From: Desulfocapsa sp.
GTDB taxonomy: Bacteria; Desulfobacterota; Desulfobulbia; Desulfobulbales; Desulfocapsaceae
Assembly: GCA_029935135.1 (NCBI GenBank)
Contig: JAOZKX010000130.1
Location: 1 to 6,434, forward strand
Length of the DNA: 6,434 bases
Direction of reading: 5' to 3'
Below the pieces are notes generated by a model. That model searched no databases and was not told the DNA's origin. It saw only the letters and a list, made by a program, of their open reading frames with translations. A program made the translations under genes and the position numbers. Positions 5,087-6,434 of the stretch are shown piece by piece. Every line of letters begins with the position of its first letter. Within the stretch, counting starts at the first letter, position 1.

Positions 5087-6313
5087 TTATCTGAATTTCC
5101 ATTGCAGGCCACAGGACAGAGACCAGACATCATTTGCGTAAGTGATTCCCAGTGAATCTGTGGCATCTGTACAGAATGTTCTGCTGGCACCGAATGTGAA
5201 ATCAAGAGTTTCGCCAGGGCTCCAGACTCCGCCCATGGCAAATGTATTCCCATCAAGTTTGGGCTCTTCGGGGAGGATCCGGAGTTGCTCAACATTGATA
5301 TTGAGGTTTGAGTAGAGGTAGCCGACACTGGCCATCCATTCTCTGTTGAAGCGGTATTCTAAAGAGAGACCTGCATCATAACTGTCTCCGGCGCCGTCAA
5401 ATCCTGTTTCCCACTCGGCATTCTCCTCAAAATAGTAGATAAAGCTGGCGTCCACCTTAAGGTTGTCCAGAATTTTATAGGATACACCTGTTCCAAGAAG
5501 GGCAGGGAGATCTTCCCGCTCTCTTCGACCATCGCTGTAGCCCATAAGTGCAAGCAAAGATGCTCCCTGGTGTACATCGAGTTCGAAGTCCAGTTTGGTT
5601 GCTGTCTCATAGCGGAGCCCAATGTTCCAGTGATCATTGGGGCTGATGTTTGCTCCAAAGATCCCTCCCCAGCCATCTGCATCATCACGCAGTTCGGTCA
5701 CCGCATTCCCGAAAACAGGAAGCCCTATAGCACTGAGTGTGTATTTTTTGTAAGCAGATACATAACGGAGACCAGCGGACAGGGAGACGGTTTCATTTAC
5801 CGCATAAGCCCCACCAATGGTGTAACCGAAATAGATACTCTCGGCCTCGACCCGTTGAGGAAAAGAACCTGCCACCGAGAAAGGTACATTGAGCAGATTG
5901 CTCAGTATAAGGACAGATCTGGCGTTACCGCTTTTATAATCAACCTTACCACCTCCGCCAACGAGGTTTGCCGTAATATACCCAGCCCATTTGTCTTCTT
6001 TGTGGATAGCAAAAAATCCTGGAACGATGGAGTATTCGTCCTGATACAGTTCACCAACTCCGGGGATTGAATTTGCATAGTCTTTAGCCAGGAACTGGGC
6101 ATCAAGCTTGAGGTATTTTCCGGTCTTCATTTTCATCATCCCGGCGGGATTGAACACTGCAATATCAGCATAATCAGTGGCTGCCTGTCTGTTCAGGGTT
6201 CTCATATAGTCGGCACTCATGTTCTGCTTATTCACAATGCCGCCCGCTAGAAGTGGGGGGGCGATAAGTGCCAGAGTACTTGTAAGAGAGAGACCGAGTA
6301 GATATCTGTTCAT
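5087..6313 (-). CDS. OmpP1/FadL family outer-membrane transport protein
   Basis: This 408-residue outer-membrane beta-barrel is of the FadL/TodX/OmpP1 type, which carries long-chain fatty acids or other hydrophobic compounds across the outer membrane. The signal peptide MNRYLLGLSLTSTLALIAPP with LLA then GG predicts cleavage near residue 23. The family's NPA motif is present (FNPAGMM, 54-60), in the N-terminal plug region. The rest alternates short aromatic and glycine-bounded strands, for example SIYFGYTIGGAY (159-170), LSAGLRYVSAYKKYTLSAIG (178-197), WNIGLRYETATKLDFEL (229-245), DAGLSLEYRF (313-322) and WMASVGYLYS (326-335). It ends GLQWKFR; a terminal aromatic is usual, and here one Arg follows the Phe. 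I chose the ATG at 6313 over the upstream in-frame ATG at 6415 because it gives a proper signal peptide and has GGGAGAAGG just upstream. The substrate cannot be told from sequence; no degradation genes lie nearby. Confidence 0.9.
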   Translation of the reverse strand: MNRYLLGLSLTSTLALIAPPLLAGGIVNKQNMSADYMRTLNRQAATDYADIAVFNPAGMMKMKTGKYLKLDAQFLAKDYANSIPGVGELYQDEYSIVPGFFAIHKEDKWAGYITANLVGGGGKVDYKSGNARSVLILSNLLNVPFSVAGSFPQRVEAESIYFGYTIGGAYAVNETVSLSAGLRYVSAYKKYTLSAIGLPVFGNAVTELRDDADGWGGIFGANISPNDHWNIGLRYETATKLDFELDVHQGASLLALMGYSDGRREREDLPALLGTGVSYKILDNLKVDASFIYYFEENAEWETGFDGAGDSYDAGLSLEYRFNREWMASVGYLYSNLNINVEQLRILPEEPKLDGNTFAMGGVWSPGETLDFTFGASRTFCTDATDSLGITYANDVWSLSCGLQWKFR

Positions 6314-6434
6314 TTTTTCCTTCTCCCATGGGGGCTTCCGTTGTGGCTGGCTAATTTTGTGTCGGCAATGCTGTTGGTGAAAGTATGTTGTAGTCTTGCT
6401 GCTATATAAATACAAGTTGCTGGATTTGTCCGAG
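6314..6434 (-). promoter_or_regulatory. Leader and candidate promoter of the OMP gene
   Basis: On the minus strand the ribosome binding site GGGAGAAGG (6327-6319) ends five bases before the ATG at 6313. A possible sigma-70 promoter is CGGACA (6432-6427) and TATATA (6408-6403) with an 18-base spacer. Each box matches consensus at four of six positions, so it is weak. This would leave an 80-90 base untranslated leader. The region is otherwise without a credible gene; an in-frame ATG at 6415 would add 34 hydrophilic residues before the signal peptide and is rejected. Confidence 0.4.

Noticed and set aside
5570..6070. Plus-strand open frame of 166 codons inside the OMP gene
   Set aside because: It is antisense to the FadL-type gene, shows no recognisable family and lacks a start signal. 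The minus-strand product has a signal peptide and the NPA motif.
6311..6415. N-terminal extension of the OMP from an upstream in-frame ATG at 6415
   Set aside because: It would add 34 hydrophilic residues ahead of an otherwise perfect signal peptide. The ATG at 6313 has a ribosome binding site.

Overview
This window carries six protein genes of a Gram-negative bacterium, plus the possible tail of a seventh at the left edge. The Gram-negative assignment rests on a FadL/OmpP1-type outer-membrane barrel with a signal peptide. A stand-alone cobalamin-type radical SAM protein, a BaiN/YhiN flavoprotein and a secreted Tim44-like protein together suggest a Desulfobacterota-like (deltaproteobacterial) genome. 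That placement is inference from gene style, not proof. I see no RNA gene, CRISPR array, insertion sequence or phage gene.

Layout, left to right. (1) Positions 1-42 may be the last codons of a plus-strand gene. (2) A SlyD-type FKBP prolyl isomerase lies at 157-585 (+). (3) Converging on it, with only 21 bases between the stop codons, is a three-gene minus-strand operon transcribed from about 3810 down to 607. Its order is a small soluble protein built from MotA pieces (3809-3411), then a B12-type radical SAM protein (3389-1860), then a BaiN/YhiN/HI0933-family FAD protein (1863-607). The first two genes lie 21 bases apart in the same reading frame, and the last two overlap by ATGA, so coupled translation is likely. 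(4) A 217-base divergent promoter region separates this operon from a Tim44-like membrane/secreted protein (4027-4947, +). (5) A perfect 13-bp hairpin follows that gene. (6) A FadL/OmpP1 family outer-membrane protein (6313-5087, -) converges on it; its leader and probable promoter reach the right edge.

The most unusual item is the first gene of the operon. Its residues about 25-85 read like the cytoplasmic loop of the flagellar stator protein MotA, including the positions that in E. coli MotA are the FliG-contacting charges R90 and E98. Its residues about 95-125 read like the cytoplasmic C-terminal tail of MotA. All four membrane helices are absent. It therefore looks like a soluble 'loop plus tail' MotA derivative, co-transcribed with two redox/radical enzymes of unknown substrate. 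The function of the operon is not known to me. The remaining genes look like ordinary housekeeping and envelope functions.
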